Shown: in pieces, positions 50,240 to 62,281 of the stretch
Layout: each line of letters opens with the position of its first letter
How positions within the stretch are numbered: position 1 is the first letter of the stretch
Assembly: GCA_900404475.1 (NCBI GenBank)
Contig: OUQQ01000032.1
Span: forward strand, 1-64,000
Reading direction: 5' to 3'
Length of the DNA: 64,000 nucleotides
Origin: Spongospora subterranea
Taxonomy: Eukaryota; Endomyxa; Phytomyxea; Plasmodiophorida; Plasmodiophoridae
Program-made: the position numbers and the translations under genes
Notes under the pieces: generated by a model
The model's input: only the letters and a program-made list of their open reading frames with translations
The model's database searches: none
Told to the model about the DNA's origin: nothing

Positions 50240-50900
50240 AGTATTATCGTAAGTGAAAGTTAAAAACAAACCTTTGACAAAACTGAAAGTTGACTTGTCT
50301 GGTTGGTAGCCGTTGGCAGGTAATCGCCATTGATAACAGTCTGAGGAAGAAAACGACACAATCGTGTGATTTCCAATACCATGTGCCCGTTGCTTCACAG
50401 TCAATTAATGCTGTCAGGTTCTTGGGCGGTATTGGGCCAGTCCAGTGTGCTCGACGGGCAGAGCATCTGCTCAAACGGGTTGTTGACGAGAACGGTTGAA
50501 GAATACACTCGCAGGGAGTGGTGTTGAGAAGCGGGTTGATAGTAAGAGTGGGCGGTAGGATAGGAGGAACTAGAAGATTTGTGTATTCTCAAATCATGAG
50601 TGGGCGTCAACCAGGATCGCCACAGTTCAAGCACAGACCTTGTCGACGCCGGCGTTCCTTTTCCTCCAATGCGAGCGGGGATGGCGGGAGGGAGCCGAAT
50701 GCATTGAGGGCCTAGCTGTATTGGAGCCGTTGATGGGCGGGTTCTCAGAAGCGGCGGAAAACAGGGAAACGGGTTGGAGCTCACGGTTGCATTATCGGGT
50801 GTTTTCGCAAATCGTCGTCGCTGGATTCGTTGAATTAGAGGATTCGTTGATTTAGACGAAGCGCGTCTGCAATCAACTGGTGAAGAGAGCACGGTCAACA
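50240..50900 (-). pseudogene. Ty3/gypsy gag-protease remnant
   Basis: Minus-strand pieces of a gypsy element. About 50625-50720 encodes ALEEKERRRRQGLCLNCGDP, the start of a gag zinc knuckle. About 50385-50420 encodes LTALIDCEATGTWY, a damaged protease active site where functional copies have D-S/T-G. Frames are broken and there is no adjacent polymerase. It is separate from the pol remnant at 1.9-3.1 kb. Confidence 0.65.
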
Positions 50901-51191
50901 GTAGATCCTTGAATTTCCTCGTTCATTCCTCTGCTGAAGGCAATGGCTCGCGGCTCGATCATCCCAGCCGGAGCCCATTACCAGCTGCTGGACCTGTGAG
51001 GCGTTGGCTGCGACTCCTTGGCGAGAAGTCCTACGTGGTATTTTCAAGTAATTTCTCGATCATCATTCACAAACGGTTTGTCGAACACGTTGCCTAATCA
51101 TTTCTACGTGTTCGCGTCACCACAAGTTGGCCTCAAAGAAAGCCACTGCATATCGCGTTTGATTTCTGTTGTCTGATTTCTCGACGACGAA

Positions 51192-51551
51192 TCAGCTCTG
51201 TTTATAAAAACATCCCATCTTGCACAAATTCTGTTCGCATTTCAAATTCATTTGGGCGCATGCTGAAAGGTCAAGTTCCACCAAAGGACGTGTGTCTTGT
51301 AGGAGATAACGGCTGTTCTCAGGTGAGATATAGTAAAGGACATTAGTAACAGGTATTTCAATCAATAGGAAAAAAATTTGATCAGGATGACGTAACCCTG
51401 CCAAAATTTTTGACAAATTACCGAAGTTTTTGAACTTCAATGTTCCTTCTGTTGATTTTGTTTCGTCATGCCATCGACCGCGTAATATCATGATAAAAGG
51501 ATCAAATGATATTCGATTATCTGACAGGTATCTCAAACAATAGGAAATCAT
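51192..51551 (-). CDS. Uncharacterised ORF in AT-rich gap
   Basis: An open frame of 119 codons (MISYCLRYLSDNRISFDPFI ... NLCKMGCFYKQS) in otherwise non-coding, AT-rich DNA between the gypsy remnant and the ABC fusion gene. It overlaps one copy of a 45-base direct repeat (51351-51395 and 51526-51570). It may be repeat-derived rather than a gene; no family is recognised. Confidence 0.25.
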   Translation of the reverse strand: MISYCLRYLSDNRISFDPFIMILRGRWHDETKSTEGTLKFKNFGNLSKILAGLRHPDQIFFLLIEIPVTNVLYYISPENSRYLLQDTRPLVELDLSACAQMNLKCEQNLCKMGCFYKQS

Positions 51552-51890
51552 TGATCAAGATGACATGACCGCGCCACTACTTCCTACATATGACCACCGT
51601 TATTCACACCCCTGCTCGTTGGAATGATATGACGAATGGTTTTTCATCGGATCTGACAAAAAACCTCTAAAAAACCCCTGATCAGTATCGCCGACGATGA
51701 GAAGCTAACACTTTTCTAGCGCCAGGTTGTCTTCTATTGGGTTCAAATCTCTCAAAGTACAGGCTGCGTGGGGCCTTCGATAAATTCCGACATACTGCCG
51801 TAGCCGAAAGGAAGCAGAGATAACATGAACTTAACGAAATTGTTCGGAATGTATATGCGAAATATCGTCTACGCACTGCTTGAATGATGT

Positions 51891-54800
51891 TTACGAGAAG
51901 CTGGGACAAGACGCTTCGAAAACTTGTGCGAGAGTGAGCGGTCGGTCGGTGCTAAAGGCAGGTATCCAATCTGTGAACTTGATCGATGCAGCGTTTGCAC
52001 CCACGCCGGTTTCCGAGTAGAAGTTTTCAACATCAAGGATGGCAGAAGCTGTGATTACGCCTAGGAACCCGGCATAAGGATTGCCTGAGGTAACGGCGGT
52101 CGTTGTCATTGTCGTGTGAACGCTCTTGGTGAGCGAGCATGTTAAGCTGGTCAGATCCAAAGCTGCGAAAGCCCCAACGTTGACGTTCATTGTTCGAAGA
52201 AACGCCAAGAAGGACGGCGACTGCAAAATCTTCTGTGATGTCAATGTTTGCGTGTCCGGGGCATTGACAGAACTGAACCGCGCGATCGCGATGGGTTTTG
52301 GAGACACTTGACTGGCAATAACCTTCAATACCTGCTCTGTTGACCTGCATAGAATGGGTTAATAAAATGACATACAAATAAAGAGGAACAAAGCACAGCA
52401 CAACCAGAGGGAGATATTGTTTGTAGCGGCAACAAGAGTGGGAGGAACTACTGAAGATTGTGCTGAGACACCCCATGCACTAAATGCAGACAACCTCCAT
52501 TCATTGAACGCGGTACCGACGAGCCGTGTCATCGTTGCTGTATCGACGCCTCCCATTGCTGGAACTCCAGAAACTTCGTTGCTAAGAAAACAATCAATGA
52601 CTGTAAACCTTAATGTCCAAACAAAACTAGGAGCGGACCTGCTAAAATCGAAATGGTTGTCGACGAGGAGGGAAACATCGGAATTCGAGAACTGCATTGC
52701 GATTGCTTGTGCATGGAAAGCAGCGCCGACGGCGCCATTGGTATATCCAGCAACAACAACCTGTTGAAAATACAGTTATTTGATGAACTGAGCACATCAT
52801 GAATTCTACTTTTTGTGGGGTAAGTCCAACTATATAATCTAAAGCAGCTTTGGCATTGATCGCGCCCCAGTGTCGAAGCTCGACGCCTGCGTCATACTGT
52901 ATTGTTTTGTTTCCAAGAAAAGAATCCGCAGTACTAGAATGTTAAATAACAGTCAGTTGTACAATAGATGTAACTGAGCAAAAATCATCGAACCAAAGCG
53001 GAATGTACAGGTGCGTCCAACCCGAAAACGGATTCTGGTCAGAAGTTTTGAAAATTCCAGCGTTAGAGAATTTCAAGGCGTCAGTTGTGTCAGTAGTTAT
53101 CGATGCGTTAAATGTGCTTGTCCCAAATGAATTGCTGCAGGAATTTGCATCTAGGAAAGAGACCCATGACTAACGATTATGCGGATGGCGAATATAATAG
53201 CTTACCCCAACATATACCACCACCTTGGAACTCGATCAACAGTTTGTTGGACGCGCCAGGTTTAACGAAGAAAGTGAAGCTATCTCCGCGAGAACATTTT
53301 CCTATACTTGACTCAACCTGAACAACAGCAAGTCAAACAATAGAATTTAGAATCCCAAGTTTTGGTCTACTCCATTCCAAGTGCTGGGAGAAAGATCCGA
53401 ATACTTCTTGGTGTCTTGATAGGTTACTATATCGGCAACAGAGGCAGGCGCGGGTTTCAACGCAGCAGATATGATGATGAGCAGAATAAGCACAACGAGC
53501 ACTCCCACTGCATATGCGATCTTATTGTTGGCACAGCTTTTCTTAAATCGTCCGCATGCGGTTGGAGGTGGTACGTCTGCCTCTTCGCCTTCTTGCTCAC
53601 CAACTCTTTCGTCAGTTTCTCCAAGCCCTCCGATGTGCAGGAAAACCTTTTGTGAAGATAAATACCTCAATCTACTCTGCAAACTCAGACTTTACCTCCT
53701 CTAGAGTAGACAAACTGAGTTGAATATCGTCAATGCCAAACTCTTTTCGTCGGTTTTCCAGATCCATGAAGAAATCGGGAAGCTTCTCCGTACATTCTCT
53801 AGGAACGTTGAATTTTTGCCCTCCTTCTTCCACGCCCATCAACGTGCATCCTTCAAATAGCGTGAGACAAAACAAAATGGTTGGGACGTGCAAATGACCT
53901 TTTAGCCCGTTAATGAATAAGTTCTGAATTGCTTGTTGCTTTGATCTATCAGCAAGGACAGTGATGCGATATCCCGATCCCTAAATCAGCGTTAGTTAAC
54001 ATATGGAGAGAACCCCATGTTTCACCCACATATTTCTGCTTAAGGTGAAGCGAATTTCCTAAGCACGCGAAACGACCTTGATGCATAATCCCTAACAAAA
54101 TAGAATGAGAGATAAGATTTAGGCTCTGTGAAGATTTGGGGTATCATCACCGATTCTGTCTGAAAGAATATCGGCTTCTTCCATACTATGAGTCTGTACA
54201 GATCAAAATGAGGGCTAGGCGACCCATCAAAATTAATTCGGGTTACTGTTAGAATGGTAATGCGATTCCGCTTGACTCTTTCAATCAAATTCCATACTTT
54301 CCGCCGTGATACAGGGTCCATGCCTAAAAGAAACTGTAAGAAGCAACGGCGAAGTCGAATCACAGGCGCAGCACCAGTAGTCGGTTCATCAAGGTAAACC
54401 ACCCTCGGATCTCCGATCAGAGCGATCGCAACAGAAAGCCTCCGTTGCATTCCTCCGCTGAAATTTCCTAACTGGGGATGAAAGCGAATCGACCAAGAAG
54501 ACACAAATCACAAACCAGCCAGATTATCAGCGTTGGAGAGTAAGTCGACGTCTTTCAAACGCTCGTTGACCTCATCGTCACACTTGTGCTTGGGGACTTG
54601 CTTAAGCCCGGCGAATAACTCCAAATGTTCGCGAGCCGTCATCTGAGCCCACAGGATATCGTATTGCGGACACACACCTGAAAATTAAAAATAAGGGAAA
54701 ATTCAAATCAATATAAAGGGTTAGAATGCGAACCCATAGACTTTTGAACATCAGACATCGACGAGTTGATAGATTTCCCTGTTAGTTTAGAGTCAGATCA

Positions 54801-57183
54801 CCACTCCATTTTTGTGAAGATCGAATACCGTAGACCAACGCGTCTCCGCTGGTCATCTTCGTAAGACCGGTCAGCGCTAAGGGACAAATCAGTGCAAAAA
54901 CAAACAACAAGGGATGAAGGTACTGTTGAGGGTTGTAGTTTTTCCTGCCCCACTAAAAAGCACGAAGTTAATCAGCATGCCACACAACCAATCAAGGCAG
55001 CCCTCTTACTTATGTCCTAATAGACAGAATAGAGTGTTATTCGGAACAGATAGGTATACTCCTCGAACTGCATGGAAGTCTTTTGATTTATCGTGCTTGA
55101 AACCATCTTGAGAAAATATGAGCGAAATAACCACAGGAGGATACGAGTCTATACATTTATACGAAAAGAAGGTTTTTTGAAGATTAATAATCCTCAGGGG
55201 GGCGTCGTTGGCTGGGTTCATGGCATCGTTCATTTCCTGGAGAACGTCTTCGTCCACGTCTCCGTGGTGGCTAGCATGGTCAACGGCATCAGCTTTAAAC
55301 GGAACAGTGACCCGTTTCGGAAACCAGTACGACGGCAGCAAGAAGAACCACGGTTTCTGGTTGATGCCATTATCATTCGGTACTACCTGCAGGGAGTCAA
55401 ACAGGCGCAATCCCATTGGAGAACCAAGAAATCTGACCTGATCAAGGTAAACTGCCAAAAGAGTGAAGACTCCCGTATCAATCAAAAGCCAATAAAACGT
55501 TGAAGTCAACGGGAAAAAATCACTATTGGTGCCACGCTGAGACCATCTTAAGCCAGGTGAGTCTTCAGTATTCGAAAATGCAGATAAGTCCCCGATTCCT
55601 AAACAAGGAAATCAGACAGCAGAAAACGCCAACTGAAAACTACATGCCTTTGGAAAGCAACGCGAACGGCAAAAACGAAAATGGTATTCTGTACTCATCG
55701 CCAACACTCTTATCGAAGACTAGGCTTGCAAATCCCTGAACAATCGATCCGACAAGAAACACACCGAAACCAAGAACTGAGAGGGAGCAAGGCTTAGACA
55801 GATCCTGCAACTGATGAGTAATCCAACCTGTCGCAGTTCTAGACTTTGAAACAAACACCGAAAGAAGAAGGACCAAGGGTGTCATTGCCAATCCGAAGAG
55901 GAAGAACAAAACAAAGTATAGGCCAAAGTCGTTTTTGAGAAAGAACTTCATCTGGAAGGCAAGACCCGCGAGCGACAATGACATTGCTGATATTACATTG
56001 TAGCTGAGAACGATAATGAAACCCGCGGTCATGTATACAGAATCGCGTAGACCCATCAGTTTCATCGACGCCCGGAGATTCAGCTCTTTTTCGGAAACCT
56101 GAGCGGATACTTTAAGAAAACAGGTAATGCAGAAACGACAAGCATACTAGTCTTCCAAGCTGGATAACAAAATTGAACATCAAAGCACCGAAGAAAAACA
56201 TCGGCCCGTATGCAGCGGCGACTACAAAAAACTAAGAAGACCTAAAAAAAATACCCATGCGACCGACCATCGATGGGGGAAGTCTCCGGATGTGGAAAAC
56301 TGATGAAGTTATAGTCGACGTCAACAGGCCTACCTGTAAGTAATGTCTTCACTGCTCACACAGTGGTTAGAAATCTGCGAAATTGGCAACAACAAGAACA
56401 TATTACTTATTGCTATATCAGCTGCCTTCTGCATGGGCAACAAGACGTTGAGCATTGGGTCGTAAGTTTTGCCACGAAATGTCGAGGACGTCGAGTTATA
56501 CTGCACAACGTAGCGGACCCCTGCAGGTGTGGCACCATCGTTAATCAGAAAGAAGTTGTACGCGGCTTGAGTCGAGTTGGGATGTTCAGACAGATACCGA
56601 TCGAGATCATACCCCGTGTTAAATCCTTTCACCTATGGCGACGCAAATTTAGGAACGATATGGATTCGCAAATCCTGATTTTCTTATTTACATCAGAAAG
56701 AGATAAACCACTATCCGTCCTTATCTGGTCCATTATTTTGGCGACGTTAGGGTCATTGTCGGGTGAATAGGCGACCGTGATGCATGGAGCGTCAGCACGA
56801 GATCGACCGCTATAACAGCGGGGAATACGAGAAATTGTCGTGACAGTTCCAGTACGAACTATCATGACAAACGTGGATTAGCAACATGAGTGATATCGCA
56901 TCACGCTCTGGACCTGGCTTCACTAAATCGGATAACTTTTCGTTGTTATTGAAGGCTAACTGAAGGATGACAAGGAAAGCCGTGAAAATTACAGGGACCA
57001 ATATGGATATGATAGTTGAGCGATAGTTTCTTTTCTGTGCAAGATACTTCAATATCAAAAGCGTGCGTTCTTAAAGGAACCAACCGCAATAACATAATCC
57101 TTCCTGATGACGATGCGTAATTGCTGCAACCAACGGAATACTGAACCCATCCCGTAATCGTTAGGCTGGTCATCGGACGCCAT
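51891..57183 (-). CDS. ABCA-type half transporter fused to a pectinacetylesterase/Notum-like domain
   Basis: Many-exon gene starting at ATG 57183 (MASDDQPNDYGMG). Order: TM helix (STIISILVPVIFTAFLVILQ); large loop; TM bundle (MKLMGLRDSVYMTAGFIIVL onward); one nucleotide-binding domain with Walker A GHNGAGKTTT, Q-loop PQYDILWAQM, signature FSGGMQRR, Walker B VVYLDEPTTGMD and H-loop THSMEEAD; the ABCA ending STLEEVFLHIGG. The exon that carries FLHIGG (53347-~53660) runs on without a stop into KIAYAVGVLVVLILLIIISA, a TM helix, and then an extracellular esterase-fold domain: LLIEFQGGGICW, WTHLYIPLCTADSFLGN, GVELRHWGAINAKAALDYI, VVVAGYTNGAVGAAFHAQAI; stop at 51891. The expected GCSAG nucleophile reads GYTNG. 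The transported substrate is unknown. Confidence 0.8.
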
Positions 57184-57810
57184 GGCCTATCTCCTCCCAA
57201 TAACCAGATGCTGAACGCTATTCAACAAACGGTTTCAACCGTAATGCAGGGCGTTGTATGTAGTTTATGCGAGGCGATCAAAGTGACCAAAGTATGTAGT
57301 TTATGTGAAGTGCACAAGACCAGGGATATCGGGTCCAAAGATTCCACTATATTCCTAGAGAGTACAACCTGGGGCTATCTCCCCAAAGTGGTAGCGTAGC
57401 AGGCTTTGCTGCTGCTGTCGCCTTCACAGCGCGGACTGTTTTACAGGACCGGGTCCCCGCCGTGCACAGCAGCACGGTGATTGCTGTGAGTGTGACCGGT
57501 GCGAGATAACTACACTGCAGCGACAGTACCGTGCCATACAATCCAAGTCTCTGAAACCGTTATCGCTGTATCGTGTGAGGAACAGCACCAGGATTAGCTG
57601 TAGCCATGTAGCTGCTCCAGCATCTGGAGCCATCTGGACTGTCGTCTGGAATCCCCTGCGGCTCAGCCTCTGGCACGTGTGTACTGTGCCAGAGCACGAT
57701 CTGATCTCGAGAAGGCTGCGCTACCGCCTTTGGGGAATGCGTCAAGGCCAGCTGATATCGTTACCCGCACAGCCGTACTGCCCCCCAGGTCTGGTTTGGC
57801 AAAGCTCTCA
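57184..57810. other. Intergenic region with short tandem repeat and GC-rich block
   Basis: Near 57254-57317 the motif GTATGTAGTTTATG(C/T)GA occurs twice, 37 bases apart. From about 57400 to 57760 the DNA is clearly more GC-rich than its surroundings and open on both strands, but it shows no recognisable protein. It may hold the divergent promoters of the ABC fusion and BTB-TLDc genes. Confidence 0.4.
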
Positions 57811-59508
57811 ATGAATGATGGAGAGGCGAAAATGAAATGGGTCTCCGGCTCCGACAACGCTATTGAAACTTCCACGAACCGTTCAGATGCAGAATATGCG
57901 CTTGATTCTTTAAAAAACGATTTGAAACGAATGTTCGATAGTAAAATGATGAGTGATTTCGAAATCATTGTTGGCGACACCCATTTCCAAACTCATCGAG
58001 TGATATTATGCGCTCGAGTCCCCTATTTCAAACGTTTGTTTTGCGGGGAAATGCTGTGGGAAGAAGGTGAATCTGGCATTGTGTTCAAACCAAATACGAC
58101 AGCCAAAGCGATGAGCGTAGTCTTAAATTACTTATATACTGATGATATCACTGAACAAGATCCGGGAAACTTGATCGATACGTTCTCACTTGCTCATGAA
58201 CTGGAACTGTCGTCGATTTCTGTTCAGGTTGGAGAAGATCAAGGGTTCTTCTACTGAGCTAATAGTATCGTACAGATTACTCAATTGCTAGTTGGGCAGA
58301 TCCGAGTCGTTTTTCAAGGAATTGTACTTAGAGACTGCTCTATGCGTTGCCAACGGAAGCGACATATTTCATCTTTATGCAACACCATTTCTCAGTGTAT
58401 ATGCCCAGGCTTAATCGCTGCGGATAGACATCAAGAATCATCATTGTGGAATGATATCATCGACGTTTTGTTCGAGAATATCGACCTTATTCTTTATTTT
58501 ACTGAAACATACAATTGCCTGATTGACAACACGCCGCCATGGCTAATGGGGAAGCTCATTTCCCACGAAAGTCTCAACCTAGAGGAGAATGATGCTTTCC
58601 AGTTAACTTTGCAGTACTCATGCAGAAGAGCAGGTTTTGCTTGTCAAGGTAAAACTCAACATTCATTACACTCCGTTTGCTCATAGAGAAAGTTCATAGT
58701 CCTGCACGACGAACTAATTGCGAAATATCTGCATGGAAATCCAATCGATGGTGCTAACTGCAACGATCAGGACCAAGCAGTAGCAGATAACTTGATGCAT
58801 CTTTTAAGCTCGATCAGATTTACGTTGATGTCTCCCGAAGAATTTGCACAAGAAATCCCGATTTTGAGCGCTTTTCAGCCACGACAAAAGATGGTTCAGC
58901 TTTGTCAATACTTTATTGGTGGCAGTCATGCGTTCCGAGAACAGCCAAGAAATCGTCGAATCATTGAATCTATCCTGATTGACAGGGTATCTGAGAAATT
59001 GCTTAACAAGTTGATCATGAACGTGATGCAAACCGGTCGTGTTGAATTCCAGCCCTTATATCGAGCCTCACGGGATGGATTTGATGCGGCATCATTTCAC
59101 AAAACATGTGATGGCGTGGGTCCAACACTGGTGATCGTGAAAAGCCAATCTGGATGTTTATTCGGCGGGTTCAACGAGAATTCATGGAGCTCAACTGCTG
59201 AGACATTACCTGGAGAGAAAAACTTTCTTTTCCGAATCGTGCGACTCCCTCGTTGCAAAGAGAAGAAATTAACCTCAACGCTGACGCATTATCCCGTTGC
59301 TGATAATTTGTTCGCCAGCGTTAGCAACGCCGATTGTGGGCCAATTTTCGGCAAGGGCCGCGACTTGTGCATTGCCGACCTGTCCAATCAGAACGCAAAA
59401 TCGTATAACCGCCCATGCAGCTACCCAGGAGCAGTAGGATTAGCGGGATCGTCGGTCCATTTCAAAGTGTCCGATTATGAAGTTTTTCTGGTGGAGGAAT
59501 GTCAATAA
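57811..59508 (+). CDS. BTB-BACK-TLDc domain protein
   Basis: Exon 1 (57811-58227) encodes a BTB domain: MMSDFEIIVGDTHFQTHRVI, LCARVPYFKRLFCGEM and AMSVVLNYLYTDDI. A middle region (58300-58650) reads like a BACK-type helical linker (ETALCVANGSDIFHLY, LWNDIIDVLFENIDLILYF). Its short introns are not resolved because two frames alternate. From 58690 the last exon encodes more helices and a TLDc domain (about 59020-59508): FQPLYRASRDGFDAASFHKT, PTLVIVKSQSGCLFGGF and VSDYEVFLVEECQ at the stop. BTB domains recruit Cullin-3; TLDc proteins are linked to oxidative-stress resistance and V-ATPase control. A substrate-adaptor role is inferred. Confidence 0.8.
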
Positions 59509-59731
59509 ATTCACTGTAGCCGGACGGCGAAATGGATGTTTTTGTGGAGAATGTACTACACGACATCACGTCAAACTGCTCCCGAGTTACGTGACACGCG
59601 TACGAGGGAATTATTCTCATCCACAGCGCTCGCGTGCTACTTTCGACTCCGATGGTACTACTGTAGCCGAATGCACCGGCGGCCTCGACCGAACACAGCA
59701 CCGGGACCAGTGCGTCACATTTATCGCCGCC

Positions 59732-61480
59732 ATGTCGGACGAGGAAGCCGACGACTGGGGCTCTGGCGGGGACGATTTCGAGGAGGGGGATGGGGATTGG
59801 GGCGACTTCGAGGACGGCGGTGAGGAGGTTGGCGACCATTCCGAGACCCAGGATGTTTTCGTCAGGATCGACAACCTGTTTTACGAAGCGGAAGACAGTC
59901 GACGAAAGAACCCAGGTACGCCCCCACGGCTGCGGCCCTTCCACAGAATCGCTGTTGATTGGCGCTCAAAACTCAGCGGAAGCGTTGAATCAGTTCGAGA
60001 AATGTCTAGAGATTGAGAAGCAGGCTGGACCGGCGTTTATCAAGCGCTTCAAAGCGCTGGATCACATCGTGTCGTTAAATCTCGTCCTGGGGCGTCACGA
60101 AGAAATGATGACGCGATTATCGGAGCTGATTGCGATCTTCTCTGATTCTCAAGTAACATCCAACGATCGGACCAATGCCGTCAACTCGATCCTAAACGCC
60201 GTCTCCGAGACTGGAAATGTCGATCTAGTTTCAGACGTCTATGCTCTTGTTCTCACGGCGTTAAAGCGCCTTGGAAATCAAGAAGTCGGTGTCGATGGCC
60301 AGGATTTTTTGACAATTTGCGTTGACGAATCTGTTTCAGAGATTGTATTTTACCATTGCCCTGAAATTATGCCGAAGTTTTGTGGAGAACGGGCGATTAG
60401 AGCGTGCCGAGGAGGTCCTGAACGAGCTTCATGCGCTGTGCCAGCTGCCCGATGGCACTGACGATCGCGCTAAAGGGAGCGAGCTGCTGGAGATATATGC
60501 GGTCAAGGTGCAGCTGGTCGAGGCACAGCAAGATACGGTCAAGCTGAAGGAGCTTTTCACCAAGACCAAAGGCCTTTCGGCCGATATCCGCGATCCGCGT
60601 TCGATGTCACTGATTCAGGTTGGAATTCTGTCTTCGAGTCCGTTTGACTCTATTGATTTCTAATCCTGTTGCCACTGCGTATAGGAATGTTGGGGAAAAT
60701 CGTACGCCAGCGATGGTCATTGGGAGAGTGCTTATACAGGTAGTTCATTTGTACGCAATGTGTTGTTCACTTTTTAAACCGTTAAATCAACAGAATTCTG
60801 GGATGCGTTCTTGCAGTTCCAGCAGATCGGCCATCCACGCGCTAAGAACTGCCTGAAATACGTGGTTCTGGCAAATATGCTATCCTCTAAGCAGTTGAAC
60901 CCGTTCGACGCCACGGAAGCCAAAGCGTATCAGCGTGACCCAGAGATTGTTGCTCTTAGTAAGAGACCAGGGCCGAACGTTCCTCCCTGTCCAACGCTTA
61001 TGCCCTCCGTGATCAGTGGATCTTCGTAGCGCCTACGATCAGAACGACGTTCAGGCGTTTCAATCGGTTCTCGCCGCCAGCTATTCTCTGGTCGTATCGG
61101 ATCCATTCATGGAGAAAAACCTGGGGCCTCTGCTCCGCGAAATGCGTGGCAAATCGTTGCTGCATATGATCATTCCTTATCGACGTTTGCATCTTTGGAA
61201 ACTCGCCGAACGCTTACAAATTTCCGAAGAAGAAGTCAATGATGGCCGTATTTGATTGCCATTTTATGAGATTTTTACCGTTTTTGTTCAGGTCGAAGAG
61301 CTCGCTGTTGATCTCATCCTCAATGGGCAATTTTGCGGTAAAATCGACCAGATCAACAGGATTCTGAACCTGACTGAACCGCCTACCGAAATGCGATATG
61401 AGGCCATGAACAGCTGGTTGCTGAAACTGGACCGGGTTTGCGATAAGCTTGGGCAAACCTGTGGCGTCGGTGGGCTGTGA
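59732..61480 (+). CDS. CSN2: COP9 signalosome subunit 2
   Basis: Seven exons, all in phase: 59732-59915, 59947-60284, 60340-60618, 60685-60739, 60794-60958, 61017-61234, 61292-61480, 475 aa. The acidic N-terminus MSDEEADDWGSGGDDFEEGD is the CSN2 signature. Then come the TPR-like helical repeats (FEKCLEIEKQAGPAFIKRFK, GSELLEIYAVKVQLVEAQQD, NCLKYVVLANMLSSKQLNPF) and the PCI domain (DLRSAYDQNDVQAFQSVL, GKSLLHMIIPYRRLHLWKLA, LAVDLILNGQFCGKIDQINR). CSN2 is a core scaffold of the signalosome, which removes Nedd8 from cullin-RING ligases. Donors include GTCGGT and GTCAAT. Confidence 0.95.
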
Positions 61481-61706
61481 GACGCCGACCCCGTCCAACT
61501 CCAACAGGTCAATTGCGTTGAGGTTCCGTCCGAGCTGTCATCACGCCCCTACCGTTATTGTTTTTATTTATCGAGGATCGTCATCCGGTCATCAATGCTT
61601 GATGTGATAACGATCCAGCCCTTTCCCCTTGCCGACATATATTTCTTCATACAGTTTTCTCTCTTTTTCATGAAAATTCCTGCTTTATTTTGATGTTGAG
61701 TGTCGT

Positions 61707-62166
61707 ATGCCCCACGCAAGCCATGGTACTCTCAACGTATTGCCATTTAAGGCACCAAACCTGAATCAGGTTCTGTCCATATCGTTCTGGAATGAGGATT
61801 TGCTCCCCGGAACTCCCTCAGCAAACGTCATCGCAATCAGTTGTTGGGGAATCGAAATATATTCGCGTTGGTGTACCTCATCAGACACCTTCTGACCTTC
61901 GACAATTCACAGTACGTCTCCGCCACACCAACCCCATCCAGTGTTTTGGCATTGTCTGTGGAACGGGAATGTGGAATGGCATCGTATCGATGAGATTTTA
62001 TATGGTCGTGCCCGATCTTTTTTTCACTCTGCTTTTCTTCCTCATTAGAGAGTTTTCGGTGCACTTTCGTTTGTCGTCTTTCCTGACTGCCTCAGTAACC
62101 AAGCAGATCTTGTCAGAATTTCGCCTAATTTTTTCCGAACAACGATCGACGGTCCTTGCACGTTGA
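61707..62166 (+). CDS. Small orphan protein, 107 aa
   Basis: Three exons, 61707-61769, 61841-61983 and 62049-62166, keep phase at both junctions. It begins MPHASHGTLNVLPFKAPNLN. Exon 2 reads LLGNRNIFALVYLIRHLLTF, then DNSQYVSATPTPS. Exon 3 reads EFSVHFRLSSFLTASVTKQI. Other reading-frame combinations are also open in exon 2, so the protein sequence is not certain. No family is recognised. Confidence 0.4.
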
Positions 62167-62281
62167 CGGGGCACTCCCAAATACGAATCTCGGTAACAAC
62201 AAAATTATACTGCTCTCGAAACGTCCTTTACAGTTTTAGAATAGAAAGTTTTTTTTTCATTGTCGCGACGTTCTTATCCAC

